From Takashimella koratensis (Eukaryota; Basidiomycota; Tremellomycetes; Trichosporonales; Tetragoniomycetaceae): a stretch of DNA of 64,000 nucleotides. The stretch's first letter is position 1. The number at the start of each line of letters is the position of its first letter. The position numbers and the translations under genes are program-made. The notes beneath the pieces were generated by a model that was given only the letters and a program-made list of their open reading frames with translations, had not been told where the DNA came from and made no database searches. The stretch lies in assembly GCA_003116875.1 (NCBI GenBank), contig BCKT01000002.1:620001-684000 (forward strand). The letters are read 5' to 3'. Shown here piece by piece: positions 10,911 to 21,098 of this stretch.

Positions 10911-11585
10911 TTAGACTACAACCCAAGCACCGCCGTCGATGACGCTTCGGTACAGGTGGGCACCCCCGGGGACGCGGGATGACATTGTGAGGCCGAGGGA
11001 TGAGAGGGTTTGGGGTCGGGGAGTGTCTCGTCGCTTGAGTGCTGGTCGTGCTGGTGTGGCAGCGACCTCGATGTGCTCGATCTCGACCTCGGCGACGTCC
11101 TCGGTGTCCTCGCTCGTGAAGATGGGTGCTGGGAGCTCGAGAGGCTCAGCCGGGGTCGGGAGCGGTGTGGAGGGGAGTACAGGGGAGGAGATGGAGGAGG
11201 TGGTGAGGATCGACGAAGTGGAGGGCCGTCGTGGTGTAGGTGCGAGGAGCGCCGGGGTCTTGGGTGATGGGGATGGCGCGGGCGCCGAGGAGAAGGTGGA
11301 GGTGGAGGTGGAGGTAGATGCGGTGGAGAGGTTGGAAGCGGACGAGGACCGGCGCTCGAGTGTGGAGGCGGTGGAGGTGGATCGGTTGGACCCGCTCGAC
11401 GACTGGCGCTTGAGCAGCGAAGGAGGTGTGCGGCTCGGCAACTCGGGGATGGTGAAGTGGAGCGAGCGAGAGTAGTGGTGAACCGGAGCCTGGTGAGGTT
11501 TCGAGACGAGGCTCGAGGAAGGGAAAGGTGTCCCAGGTCGGTTCACACCGTACGACGAAGGCGAGGCAATGGTGAAGTAGGACAT
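10911..11585 (-). CDS. Ser/Pro/Thr-rich hypothetical protein
   Basis: Uninterrupted 224-codon frame with an ATG at 11585. The first 65 residues include SYGVNRPGTPFPSSSL and SRSLHFTIPELPSRTPPSLL, followed by long Ser/Thr tracts and an acidic patch (TSEDTEDVAEVEIEHIEV). The end, GAHLYRSVIDGGAWVVV, is more complex. Most of the protein is probably disordered. It resembles small phospho-regulated fungal proteins, with repeated R-R-S-S and K-R-x-S sites, but I do not recognise a family. It could be spurious, since an antisense frame covers part of it; the complex N- and C-terminal segments argue it is real. Confidence 0.55.
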   Translation of the reverse strand: MSYFTIASPSSYGVNRPGTPFPSSSLVSKPHQAPVHHYSRSLHFTIPELPSRTPPSLLKRQSSSGSNRSTSTASTLERRSSSASNLSTASTSTSTSTFSSAPAPSPSPKTPALLAPTPRRPSTSSILTTSSISSPVLPSTPLPTPAEPLELPAPIFTSEDTEDVAEVEIEHIEVAATPARPALKRRDTPRPQTLSSLGLTMSSRVPGGAHLYRSVIDGGAWVVV

Positions 11586-14024
11586 TGTTTGGTAGTGGTA
11601 GGTGTGGGTGGGGGTGGGGGTGTGGGAAAGTATAGTTGTTATTGCGGTGTGGTGGTGTGCAGCGGTGCTGTGGTAGCTTGGCTGATTGGTTGGGTTGTTG
11701 TTGACTTGGATGGAGGAGGGGGGAGACGTCTCGGCCCTGGGGGTTTAAGTATCATGTGTGGATCCAGTCAGCTCGAGTGGTAGCTTGGTGTACAAGGCGG
11801 CCGAGGGGTTGGGGTGCCGGGGAGCATGGTCGTCGACCGCCGTTGGCCGATGACCAAGCCGAAGTCGAGCCCGAGCGAAATAGATCTAATCAGCCAGCCA
11901 GGGGGTGATGTACGAGTCGTTTTCTCTTGGTCTCTTGGCTGCGTCGAGCTGTGCCTCCCTGGCCCCCTGCCTCCCTCCCCGAGGCCGTCGTACGGTGGTA
12001 GCAGAAGGAAAAAAGTAAAACCCTGAGTTGCGGGGTGCGGGTGCCGATTCAGTTCGCAAGCTGATGACCGTGACCGTGGCCGTGAACCGAGAACCGAGAA
12101 CCGAGACGCGGGCATAAGCTATCAATTCTCCTCGGTTTCCACCTCGCCCCCCCGTCCCCCCGTCCACACCCTAAAAAACGGCGGCCGGGGATCCCCCCGT
12201 AAGTCCATGGTCTTAGCACCTGTCCACCTGGGTCCACGACGCTCAGGGTTGGTTGGTCTTTGTCTGACTAAGCGGAGATTCCACGATTCGCATGCATCGA
12301 CTCGACCCCCCACCCAGGACCAGCGAGGACGACTCAATGTGTGTATATATTAGACTAGCGTAAACAACACCCCCTACCCACCCCCTCGCCACTCGGTGGG
12401 CTGACTGGACCGCGCTCGCCATCGCTGCTTTGATTTATTCATGCATCCAACGTCTGACTGATCAGCTTATTCAGCACAACTCAGCACAACTCACCAGTCC
12501 TCCACCCACTGAGATAATCCCATCTTCTTTCTATCTTACAAGCACGTAAACACATGCGTGCATGCATACAAGGTCTAGTCCATTCCATACTCCCTCCACG
12601 CTTCCACGCTTACACGCGTCAACTCATCCACGGTCCACGGTCCCGCACAGCTTGCCGCGGAGATGAGCTCGACTCGACGGGTCCCGAACCCAACGCGTAT
12701 GCGGATCCGGCGGCCATGGACCCTCTCGATCTCCGTGCGCACCCCCGACTCCAAACCCAAGCAGGCGAGGGGTTGGGTTTCCCGGCGCCCACGGGCGGCC
12801 ATCGTATGGCCGCGGACGATTAAACCTTACCGGATCAGGCAGTTCCCACAACCTCGGTAAACCCCATGCTTCCCCACGTCCCCATTCCCCCGCCTAGTTT
12901 CTCCTTGCACCGAGGCACCGAGGGTCAGGTCAGCGAGATGGAAACCGACGGCTGCCGAGCCCGCCAGTCCCACCCCAAGCGAAACCTTGGCCGCGCTGGC
13001 ACCTGGGGCTCGGCAACGCTGATCTCACCCCCTTGTCCCTTGTCCACCGTGTAAGCATCACGTGAGCTGGGATCGACCAAGCCCAGGACCCAAGATTTCG
13101 CCCAGACCGCACCTTAGCTTCCAAGACCTTGGCTCCTTGGCTCCGGCTATCATCCACAACCTGTCCAACACATCCATCACACACTCTCAAATCATGCATC
13201 TCACGGTCGTCAGATCTCGATACAACGATACGACCATCTCTTCCCCCCACCCCTAACCCCCATCCCGAGCTCAAATCCCAGCGGGTCCCAATCTCAATCT
13301 TCACGCGGTCGCGGGGGTCGCGGAATCGCCGCAAGCTAGTATCGGCGAGGCACCTAATATCCCTTCGGCCATCGTTAGCGTCATATGTTGACGACGAGTA
13401 GTACGAATAGTGCGAGATCTGAAAGAATCCCCTCCACCCTCCACCCTCCACTCTCCTCTCCTCCACCCTCCACATCTGACCAGGCCCGCGTTAGGCGTTG
13501 TGCCATTCGCTCACCGGCTCGCCGAGAGATATCACCTATGTACGACCACGGACACATGCATGCATACATGCACGCGATGCCGTATATGCCTCGGCCGTGG
13601 GGTCCGAGGGTAACCAGGATGAGAGTGTGCATGGATCCTCGCATGGGCCGAGGTAGTGCGCCGAGTGTACGTTGACTGCATACGATGCGTTATCTTTCAC
13701 CTCGCTTCTGTTGACCTGATATTGGTCGTCGCAACTGGCCGTCGGAAAGACGAGACACTGACACGTTGCGCAAGACGCGTGGGAGGCCGACGTGGCGTTG
13801 ATGTTGATGTTGACAGGCGGCGTTGACGCCTTGCTGGCCCTCGGCATCCATCTCCACTGGAGACCACAACCGTCGGTCAAGATCGTCGGCCTGGGGCAGA
13901 ATCACGTGATGAACCCGGCCTCGGGCAAGAGTGCCGGGGCCGGGGTGGTCGAGGCTCATAACCGACCTCATGAAAATGCATTTTTACTACCATCAGTGCT
14001 TCGGTCTAGCTCCACAGCTTCTAC
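11586..14024. other. Long intergenic stretch, nothing supported
   Basis: About 2.4 kb with no family-like or splice-supported frame. The plus strand near 11600-11720 is G/T-rich just upstream of the Ser-rich ORF and is probably its promoter. Sequence at 12055-12110 repeats ACCGTGACC/GAACCGAGAACCGAGA units, and 13425-13475 is a CTCCACCCTCCA repeat. Frames at 12554-12823 and 12930-13475 look like chance. Confidence 0.45.
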
Positions 14025-15482
14025 CTAAACGTCTAACTCGAGTCCCCAGTCGGATCCCTTCCACTCTTCCAACGACCTAAGGACCTGCTTGGATCCGTAG
14101 TCCTCTGTTGGGTCGAGGGCCCGCAATTCGGCGTCGGGAACCCAGATCACTAAGGTTGTTAGATACAGGGAAAGGTATAGAGATAGGGACAGAGACAGAG
14201 AGGGACAAGGACACGAATTAATGAACATTTACTCACCGTTCATACCTGCGGCAACACCAGCTTGGACTCCTGGTCGGGCGTCCTCAAACACGAGGCCCTT
14301 GGCGCGCTCGAGTCGTTGCGCTTCAGTACACTCAAATGCGGTTCCGACGTCGCGACCTGTGCTCGTTAGTTGTCATTATCGAAGTGGATACAGCATACAG
14401 CGTAGACCGGGTGGTACACAGTACTTGCGGCAAGACGTACCAAGCTTCTGAGCTGCCGCGAGGAAGATATCCGGGTTAGGCTTGCCTCGACCCGGTTGGA
14501 CCTCGGGTGAGTCGGCAGTGAGGATACAGTCAACTGGGAAGAGAGACATCATTTCGGTCAAGTGCGCCTGTGACAGTCAGCGATCCTACCGAGATAAAGA
14601 CACCATGGTCTCAGCTAAGGGAGGGGAGGGGAGAGATGGTCGACCTGGACTCACGGTTTTGATCTCGTAGTTGCGCCGACTGGAGCCCGTGGCTACGGCA
14701 ATAGGCACTCCGGCTTTGTGCTACTCTCGTCAGCTCTTTCTAGTAGACAGCAAGAGAAGATGAGAAAAGAAATAGAATGGAGAAACGAAGGGTGGGACTC
14801 ACCAATGACTTGATCAAAGCTACAGCTCCAGGCATCGGTGGAGCTGTAGCAAATTGCTCATCTTGCATCCTGTTTCGCTCAACGAGAAAGTCGTCGATAG
14901 GCAGTTTATCTTCAAGTCCAGGACAGTGAGAGTAGAGGTATTCTGTTGCCTGACGCTGGGCTAATACGGGTATCAGTATAGGAGTTCCGATAGCTGTATG
15001 ATCAAGATAGCCATTGGCAAAAGTCAAAGTTCATAAAAAAATACTCACGTTTACCCATGAGACCCGATTTGATCTCCCACGTCATCTCGTACCCGTACCG
15101 TCCGAGGATCGTATCTAGATCAAAGTCAGCCAAAGCCATCTTTCCAACCTTAACGATGACGGTGTGGAGCTTTGCATTTAGCTCGCACCATCGAGACAGA
15201 GCTGAAGGCGGTGGCTTACTCGTCACGACGCTCATGATCTTCTACAAAGGGGTCAACCAAATTCCGACTGAATCTGAAAAGGTCTGGCGTACCTCGGTAT
15301 CGCTATATTGCGCTTAGGGTCAGTATTGTGCCCAGAGCAGCCTTCAAACGACGCGTGTGGGAAGGACGTACACTGCAGGACTAGAGTTAGCTGAGGAGTG
15401 GGGCGAGAGAGACTTGAAGGGTCAACGTACCTAAGAGACCATCGAGGTCGAAGATGGCGTACTCTGCGTTGCCCTTGGACAT
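14025..15482 (-). CDS. HAD-superfamily phosphatase (pseudouridine-5'-phosphatase / HDHD1 type)
   Basis: Ten exons (15482-15431, 15372, 15302-15293, 15241-15220, 15114-15049, 14960-14803, 14720-14655, 14567-14441, 14356-14237, 14149-14025) give 747 nt, 248 residues. All four HAD motifs are present: I, DLDGLLVDTE (nucleophile and acid Asp); II, AVATGSSRRN; III, GKPNPDIF; IV, LVFEDARPGV. The cap begins YGYEMTWEIKSGLMGK, as in HDHD1/GS1-like enzymes that dephosphorylate small phosphometabolites. Motif I is assembled from three exons of 52, 1 and 10 nt: the lone T at 15372 sits between two ordinary introns. It makes the Val codon GTC and keeps the DxDGxxxDTE pattern. The substrate cannot be inferred. 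The gene is divergent from the Vps3844 gene at 15810. Confidence 0.88.
15372..15372 (-). other. Inferred one-nucleotide exon of the HAD phosphatase gene
   Basis: On the minus strand the sequence reads CTGCAG, T, GTACGT. The upstream intron 15430-15373 is 58 nt (GTACGT donor, CTAAC branch, CAG). The downstream intron 15371-15303 is 69 nt (GTACGT donor, CTGAC branch, TAG). Only inclusion of this single T gives Leu-Val-Asp-Thr-Glu in HAD motif I and keeps the 248-codon frame. Confidence 0.65.
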
Positions 15483-15713
15483 GGTCTCTGAGGTCTGGTT
15501 GGTGGGTTGTATAGTAGTAGTATAGTCCTAGACCAACCACCAAAGTAAGTACGTCCTACGAGGTACCTATCTCCTCGTCCCGTCATGCACGGCGAAAACG
15601 TGCCGGTGAAATATTACGTAAACATCCTCTTTCCCCTCTAGATTCCCCGTGCCACCGTTGCTCCCTTGACCTCTGACCATCCCTCGCTACATCTCATCCA
15701 TCTCTTCCTCTTC

Positions 15714-15775
<62 letters not shown>
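15714..15775 (+). repeat. Poly-C tract, 62 consecutive C
   Basis: Sixty-two uninterrupted C residues end 35 bp before the Vps3844 start codon, within the 327-bp interval between two divergent genes. The tract can form i-motif or G-quadruplex structures. Its exact length may be an assembly approximation. If transcribed it would sit in the 5' leader of the plus-strand gene. Confidence 0.9.
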
Positions 15776-15809
15776 TTTTCCCCCCTTCCCACCTCGTCAA
15801 CAGCCCACC

Positions 15810-17441
15810 ATGATCCTCTCTTCTCTCTTAACCACCCTCCTCCTCTCCTCTTCCACTTTCGCCCGCTCCCACTCCTCCTCCTCCTCCTCCTCTTCGATCC
15901 AAGTCTACCTCCATCCCGCCCCTCAACACGCTCACGCCGCATCCACCCCGCCGCCTACCCTCTCCGCCGCCCAAGCCAAGTCCGTCTTCGCTCATCATCT
16001 CGGCGAAGGCGTGAATGAGGACTCAGAGGTCGATGAGAGTGCTTGGGGCCACTTGATTGGGCTCGATCTTTGGGCAGGGAAAGATGCGTCCACACGGCCA
16101 AAGGTCGTCGTTATTGACGGTGGAGTATCGGCTCAAGGTATGTCGATTGTCTCGAGATCGAAATCGATAGGTCGATAGGGTCAAATCAGTCACGATGAGG
16201 CTCGACGTAGAAAGAAAGAGATAGAATGAGAAGGATTAAGAGAAGGACTAAGAGAAGAAGCGAAACTGACTTTATCGTTCTCTTCACCGTAGAGATCCTC
16301 CCCTCGTCCCTTGGCGCGCCGGCTTTCTACATGCCTCACGAATCATCCACCAATGCTTTGCTCAGGCCGTACCTGACCCAGGCCAAGCACTCGCTTGACC
16401 ACATCCTCGACGCTGTCCCATCCCTCCGTAAGGGATTCACGGACATCTTCGAGCTTGCGGGAACTAGTAAGCATCACCATGTGGGGTCTGAACTCGCGGT
16501 AGAAGGAGGATGGGTTAGGAGATGGAGACGCTCGAAAAATTGGCACAGATTCGAGAGAGGGATGATGATAGTCGGAGACGAAGAGTCAGGTGTTGTCAGG
16601 GCCAGAACTAGCGATACCAATTGAACCACTCACTAACTGAAACCCAGAAGCATCCGAGATCCTCGCACACGAATTGTCCTGCCTCATCGCTCTTGCCGAC
16701 TCGATCCCCTTCACACACACGGCTAAATGGGACGCGATCAAGATTTCAGGCTTGAAGGGTGTCGAGCACGGGTCTGAGATTTGGGAAACGGGGAGGCAGA
16801 GTGTCCAGGCTGGTCTGGAGTCGGTGAGTGCGAGTGCAGCGAGCACCCTAGGCGGCCTCACCATTCTCGTTGTAATCAATCGAGGCTTCCACCTCCCTCC
16901 CAACCCCCTCTCTTCGTTCCTCTTCACCACCTCTGCTGACAGACCTAGATGACGACGCCGAGCTCGCCCCCTCTCCTCCTTGTCGTGATGCCGAAACACC
17001 AGCCCCACGCACGCTCTCTGGCCTCCCCCGCCGCAGCACTCGCCAACTCTTCCGCCGTATGCTACGCGTCCAACGCTACATGCGCAAAGAGCACCGACTG
17101 CTATGGGCACGGCTATTGCGCCCAGGCTTCGGTAGGTGGCAAGGAGTGCTGGAAGTGCAAGTGCCGATCGGGCTTTGCCGGCGTCGAGTGCGAGAAGGAG
17201 GATTACACCGTGTAAGTGGGAAACTTGACTTGGGATGGGCTGGTGGAACCACTTTTGGTATCGGATGTACAAGATTGATGCTGATCTGTTTGTGCACAGC
17301 CCCTTTGTCCTCCTCGTATTCACAGTCGTCATGCTCATCGCTGTCGCGATCGGAAGCATCGCCCTCCTCTCTTCGGTCGGCGAGACCAAACTCCCATCGA
17401 CCTTGACCCTCGCCGTCGGCCCAAACCTCAAGCGAGACTAA
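15810..17441 (+). CDS. Vps3844 (DUF3844) family vacuolar-sorting membrane protein
   Basis: Five exons (15810-16137, 16293-16466, 16648-16823, 16949-17211, 17300-17441) give 360 residues. A signal peptide (MILSSLLTTLLLSSSTFA) is followed by a luminal domain. Near the C-terminus is a single EGF-like cysteine module (CYASNATCAKSTDCYGHGYC, then CWKCKCRSGFAGVECEKEDY). A transmembrane helix (PFVLLVFTVVMLIAVAIGSIALL) follows, and then the tail SSVGETKLPSTLTLAVGPN. The module, helix and GETKLP tail are the signature of the fungal DUF3844/Vps3844 domain, implicated in vacuolar sorting in the ER/Golgi system. The start was chosen because it opens the signal peptide; the frame stays open through the upstream poly-C tract but without an ATG. 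Confidence 0.88.
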
Positions 17442-17737
17442 GTTTTGAGTAGTTGAAAATGGTAGTAGGCGTGGGGGAAAGACTAGATAGCGACGAAAAG
17501 TGGAGATGCATCCGTGCTTGACTGGAGATTGCGATGGGGTTGGTGGTTTAGTGGAAGGTACATTGTTGCCCGGGATGTGGAGAGTACAAATAAACAAAGG
17601 GCAACGTGATTTGGGTCTAGTTGGGATGAAAGCAAGGTCGTCTAGCGGGATGGAAGTCCAACGATACGCAGATCGTTATCGTCATTGGCCATGAGACCAG
17701 ACTCTATCGAATAACAATGATAAATCGTCGTCACGCG

Positions 17738-18263
17738 CTATGGTCTCGATTCGAGCGTTTCCCGCTCCTTGCGCAATTCCTTCACCACCGCCTGGAACAG
17801 TCAACAAGGTCGAACCAGCAAAGTCTGCCTTTTCCTAGTCTCTCCCACTGTATCATTCCCCAGAGATCTCAGAAATCCCTCGTGGGAAACCCACAAACAG
17901 TCTCAAACTCACAGCCAAAGTATCTGGGTTCGCACCTGCTTCGATCATCCCTACGCAGATGGACAGTGTCTGTTTATCGAGGCCTGGGAGGTATCAGTCA
18001 ACCGAGCTATGCGAATGGGTCTAAGCTAGGCAAGGTAGTTGATCTGAATATGCGATCGGTATGATCAGACGGGGAAAAGGGCGTTACGGACCTGTTTGGA
18101 GGAGTTGGGAGAGGTCGTGTAGCGCTAGGTTTTTGTGTCAGCGAGGATGGATGCGGACGAGGACGAGACATGTAGTGGACCGCAAGTTGAACCAACGTGA
18201 CTCACTATCAATAGTCTCTCGCGCGTTCTGGAGCCGCGCATCGTCTGCTTGAGGCTGAGCCAT
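17738..18263 (-). CDS. MZT1: MOZART1 (mitotic-spindle organizing protein 1), gamma-tubulin complex subunit
   Basis: Four short exons (18263-18206, 18124-18092, 17983-17913, 17791-17738) sum to 216 nt, 71 residues, the normal size for this tiny family. Key residues: RLQNARETID, then LHDLSQLLQTGLDKQTLSIC, then GMIEAGANPDTLA, then VVKELRKERETLE. These match the MZT1 helical fold that binds the N-terminus of GCP proteins and recruits the gamma-tubulin complex to microtubule-organizing centres. No single open frame here is longer than a few dozen codons, so the gene is easily missed. It is divergent from the ubiquitin protease gene, with about 370 bp between starts. Confidence 0.93.
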
Positions 18264-18633
18264 GACCAGTGTACTTGTACTCTTGTATGGGTCACTGCAA
18301 GTGTAGTGTAGTGTAGTGAAGTGTGCAAACTCACAGTTGAACCAAACCCGTCCTACCAGGTCATTTCGGACGCGGAGGAAAGGATTTCGCAACGACCCAA
18401 TCCACCAAAACACCCCCTTGCCTGCTATACCCCAGTCTGAAAGGAAAAGTTGAACTCAGCCTTGTCCATCGCATTCATCATCGTTCACCCAATACTTGCA
18501 CTCACCGTACCCTCCATTCACTTGGCGCCCCCTTGAACTCGTCTCGGCGACTGAAACACCATTGCCTTCCTCAGATACACCTACCCCTACGCCCACTCTT
18601 GCCTCACCACACCGGGACTATCATGGGCCCCTG
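18264..18633. promoter_or_regulatory. Shared divergent promoter interval, MZT1 / ubiquitin protease
   Basis: About 370 bp between the two start codons. It has a short GTGTA direct repeat at 18299-18316 and a C/T-rich plus strand toward the protease gene. No specific binding site is claimed. Confidence 0.4.
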
Positions 18634-20891
18634 ATGCGGCGGCGGCGTACTTCCACATCAGCCAGCGATACCTCGGCTATCTCTTCCTCTTTACTCAACC
18701 CCACCTCGACCTTATCCTCATCTCCTACATCTCTCTCTTCCTCCCTCCTCACCTCCTTTCCTACCTCCCTCCCGTCAATACACAACCTTGTCACCCGAGT
18801 CCACGCAATCCTCTACCTCGTCTTGGTCTGGACCGGACTCGACGGAATGGCGATCGCATGGCTCGGCGTCGGCGCGCGCCGTATCGACCCAGGGTCGGAG
18901 ATGAAGGAAATGACCACGGGAACAGGGAAAGAAGGTGCAGGGAAAGTGAAGCGGAGAAGAGCTGGAGCAGGTGGACAAGTAGGGAATGGACATACCCCGA
19001 GAGAAGGGTTTTATCCCGGTATGGTCAATCTAAGTGGGACGTTGTGTTACATGAACTCGGTTCTACAGGTGAGCACGGATGTCCTCGCTGACCCTCAATG
19101 ATCCAATCTATCAAGAGGGCTCATATCGCTAACGACTATAAACCCAGTCGTTTGCATCTATTCCGTCCCTTGTGATCCACCTCGAACGTATCATCGCATT
19201 AGCTATCGAGTCTGACCTCCCTACACCCGTCACCGACGCCCTCCTCGACGTTCTCCGAGGTGAGCCTTTTGCTCTCCTCTCAGTCTTACACACGTTTACA
19301 CCTACTAATCCTTTCCCAGATCTCAACACTCCACACGCACGGCATCCGCCTGCCTTGCGCCCTACTCCACTCCTCCACGCCCTCTCTACTCTACCTCAAG
19401 TCCGCCGCCTCCTCGGCACGCGAGACCAACAAGACGCCCATGAGCTCTTCGTCGTCCTCGCCGAAGCTGTATCCGACGAAGCCGTCAAAGTCGCTGCAGA
19501 GTACGCGCGTTCCCGGGGTCTCGGTGACATTTCGACTTTGCAAGGGTATATCAGCGGTACAGTAAACAGAGCAGACCAGGAGGGACCAAAGCAGAGGCAG
19601 AGAGCGAGAGGGGTAGCTCAGCCCTGGGAAGGGTTGTTGGCGAGGAGGAGAGTATGTAAGCGATGTGGTTGGTCAGAGGCGATTAGGATGGATACCCTCG
19701 GCGGGATGGAGCTGCCCTTGCCTGTTAACGTGAGTGTCTGGGTTTAGACAAACTGTCACCTCATCACGGCTGAACATAGCTGAGAAGATGGCAATGCTGA
19801 CAATTCAATAGGGAGACGTCGCGCTCGAATCGTGTATAGCAGAGTATCTTGCGCCGGAGAACTTGTCAGACGTTACATGCGAGATGTGCTCACTTCGGCA
19901 AACGATAACACATTACGGCGCCGAGGCGGATCGGCTACTAGGTGTAGTCTCGACTGGTTCAAGTTCCGATGCGACCTCCTCTGGGTCCGGCGCATTCGCT
20001 GCTCTCGAAGACGCCGACCTCGTCACTGCTGCTACTTCGACTTCTCCCGTGACTTCGAGTCGGAAAAAGCGTGCCGCGGTCGCACGTAAAGTCGAAGCTC
20101 GGCTTCGGTCGATGCTGGAAAGCAACACGGTTTCCAATTTCGGCGAAGCGGTCTTACCACCTACTCACGGATCAGCAGGGACTGCTGCTCTCCCTATCAA
20201 ATGGCAAACTGTACGATCCGATTCGTTTCGAGAAGCTGCCGTGTCACGCCCTCCAACAATGTTGCGCCTCCACCTCGTCCGGTCCGAGTTCACACCATGG
20301 GGGAATATCGTGAAGAAAACGGCCAGAGTAGCGTTCCCGATGGTTCTTGACCTGACGAGGTTTACGACAAAGGGCGTGTGGGAGGACAGAGCGAGTATAC
20401 AGGAATTATTGGCAAAGAATCGGTTAGCAGGTGGGAGTGGGAGTGGGAGTGGGAATGGGGAAGGAGAGGGAAGTGGGAGAAGAGCAGTGTATCGACTCGA
20501 AAGTGCAATCATGCACCTCGGGTACACGCATTCGTCGGGCCACTATATCTGTTTCCGACGGATACCGAGTGAAGCGGGCAAGAGGAACGGCGAGGGCGAC
20601 GAGAGTGAGGGAGGTGAGGGAAGTGGAGATCGACGACCTATCGCAGCGACCAAATCTTGCCCAGACGGATGTGTTTGCCAATCTTGCATTTACTTTGGTC
20701 AAGTCCGACCTGACCCACCTGCTATCCCGGGTAAAGGATGGTTACAGATCAGCGACGCGGACGTGGAAGAAGTTGGTGAGGAAGTACTCTTATCTGCTCG
20801 AGGATCGGTGTTTATGCTCTTCTATGAGCTGGTAGGGGAGTATAGACCGAGACCACAGGAAGTGCAGGTACAAAGTAGTGTCGCAGAGTAG
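18634..20891 (+). CDS. Membrane-anchored ubiquitin-specific protease (Ubp1/USP30-like)
   Basis: Four exons (18634-19068, 19148-19259, 19320-19729, 19812-20891) give 678 residues. The Ser/Thr-rich N-terminus precedes one membrane segment (ILYLVLVWTGLDGMAIAWLG). The Cys box reads GMVNLSGTLCYMNSVLQSF. Then come the Gln-Asp box (GTRDQQDAHELFVVL), a zinc-ribbon pair (CKRCGW and CEMCSL), the His box (GYTHSSGHYICFRR) and the closing Asp segment (GWLQISDADVEEV). USPs remove ubiquitin; a single N-terminal anchor is shared by yeast Ubp1 and mitochondrial USP30. The usual Gly-Asn-Thr-Cys around the nucleophile is replaced by Ser-Gly-Thr-Leu-Cys, one residue longer. Upstream codons in frame lack an ATG, so the start at 18634 is the first available. 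Confidence 0.88.
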
Positions 20892-21098
20892 AGGAAATGG
20901 GGGTAGGTAGATGAATAGGGTAGGAGGTGGCTTGTTGGACTGGGATCGAATAGCTATACTATGTACGTATCCTGCACAATGTAGCCGTATCGATGTGAGA
21001 CTTGGGGAGACTTTGGAGGTATCAATGCCAAAGGTATTGGTCATGCATAGGTACATTAAGGTAAGATAGGTAGTGGTTTGTTGTCTCGACCCAACTGC

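Noticed and set aside
10939..11475. 178-codon plus-strand frame antisense to the Ser-rich ORF
   Set aside because: Low-complexity Glu/Val/Gly mirror of the Ser/Thr codons; no complex segments.
12930..13475. 181-codon minus-strand frame
   Set aside because: Composition is irregular, with no family-like motif and no splice continuity; it overlaps equally long frames on the other strand.
15293..15482. Stwintron (nested intron) explanation for the HAD gene
   Set aside because: Forming a donor from G15431 plus T15372 would put the next exon out of frame and lose motif I; the single-T exon keeps both. It still deserves cDNA testing.
15666..15809. Poly-proline N-terminal extension of the Vps3844 protein through the C62 tract
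   Set aside because: The frame is open but has no ATG upstream of 15810, and the signal peptide starts at 15810.
17524..17600. Possible tRNA: TGGTTTAGTGG string
   Set aside because: It lies in the Vps3844 3' UTR with no B-box and no cloverleaf.
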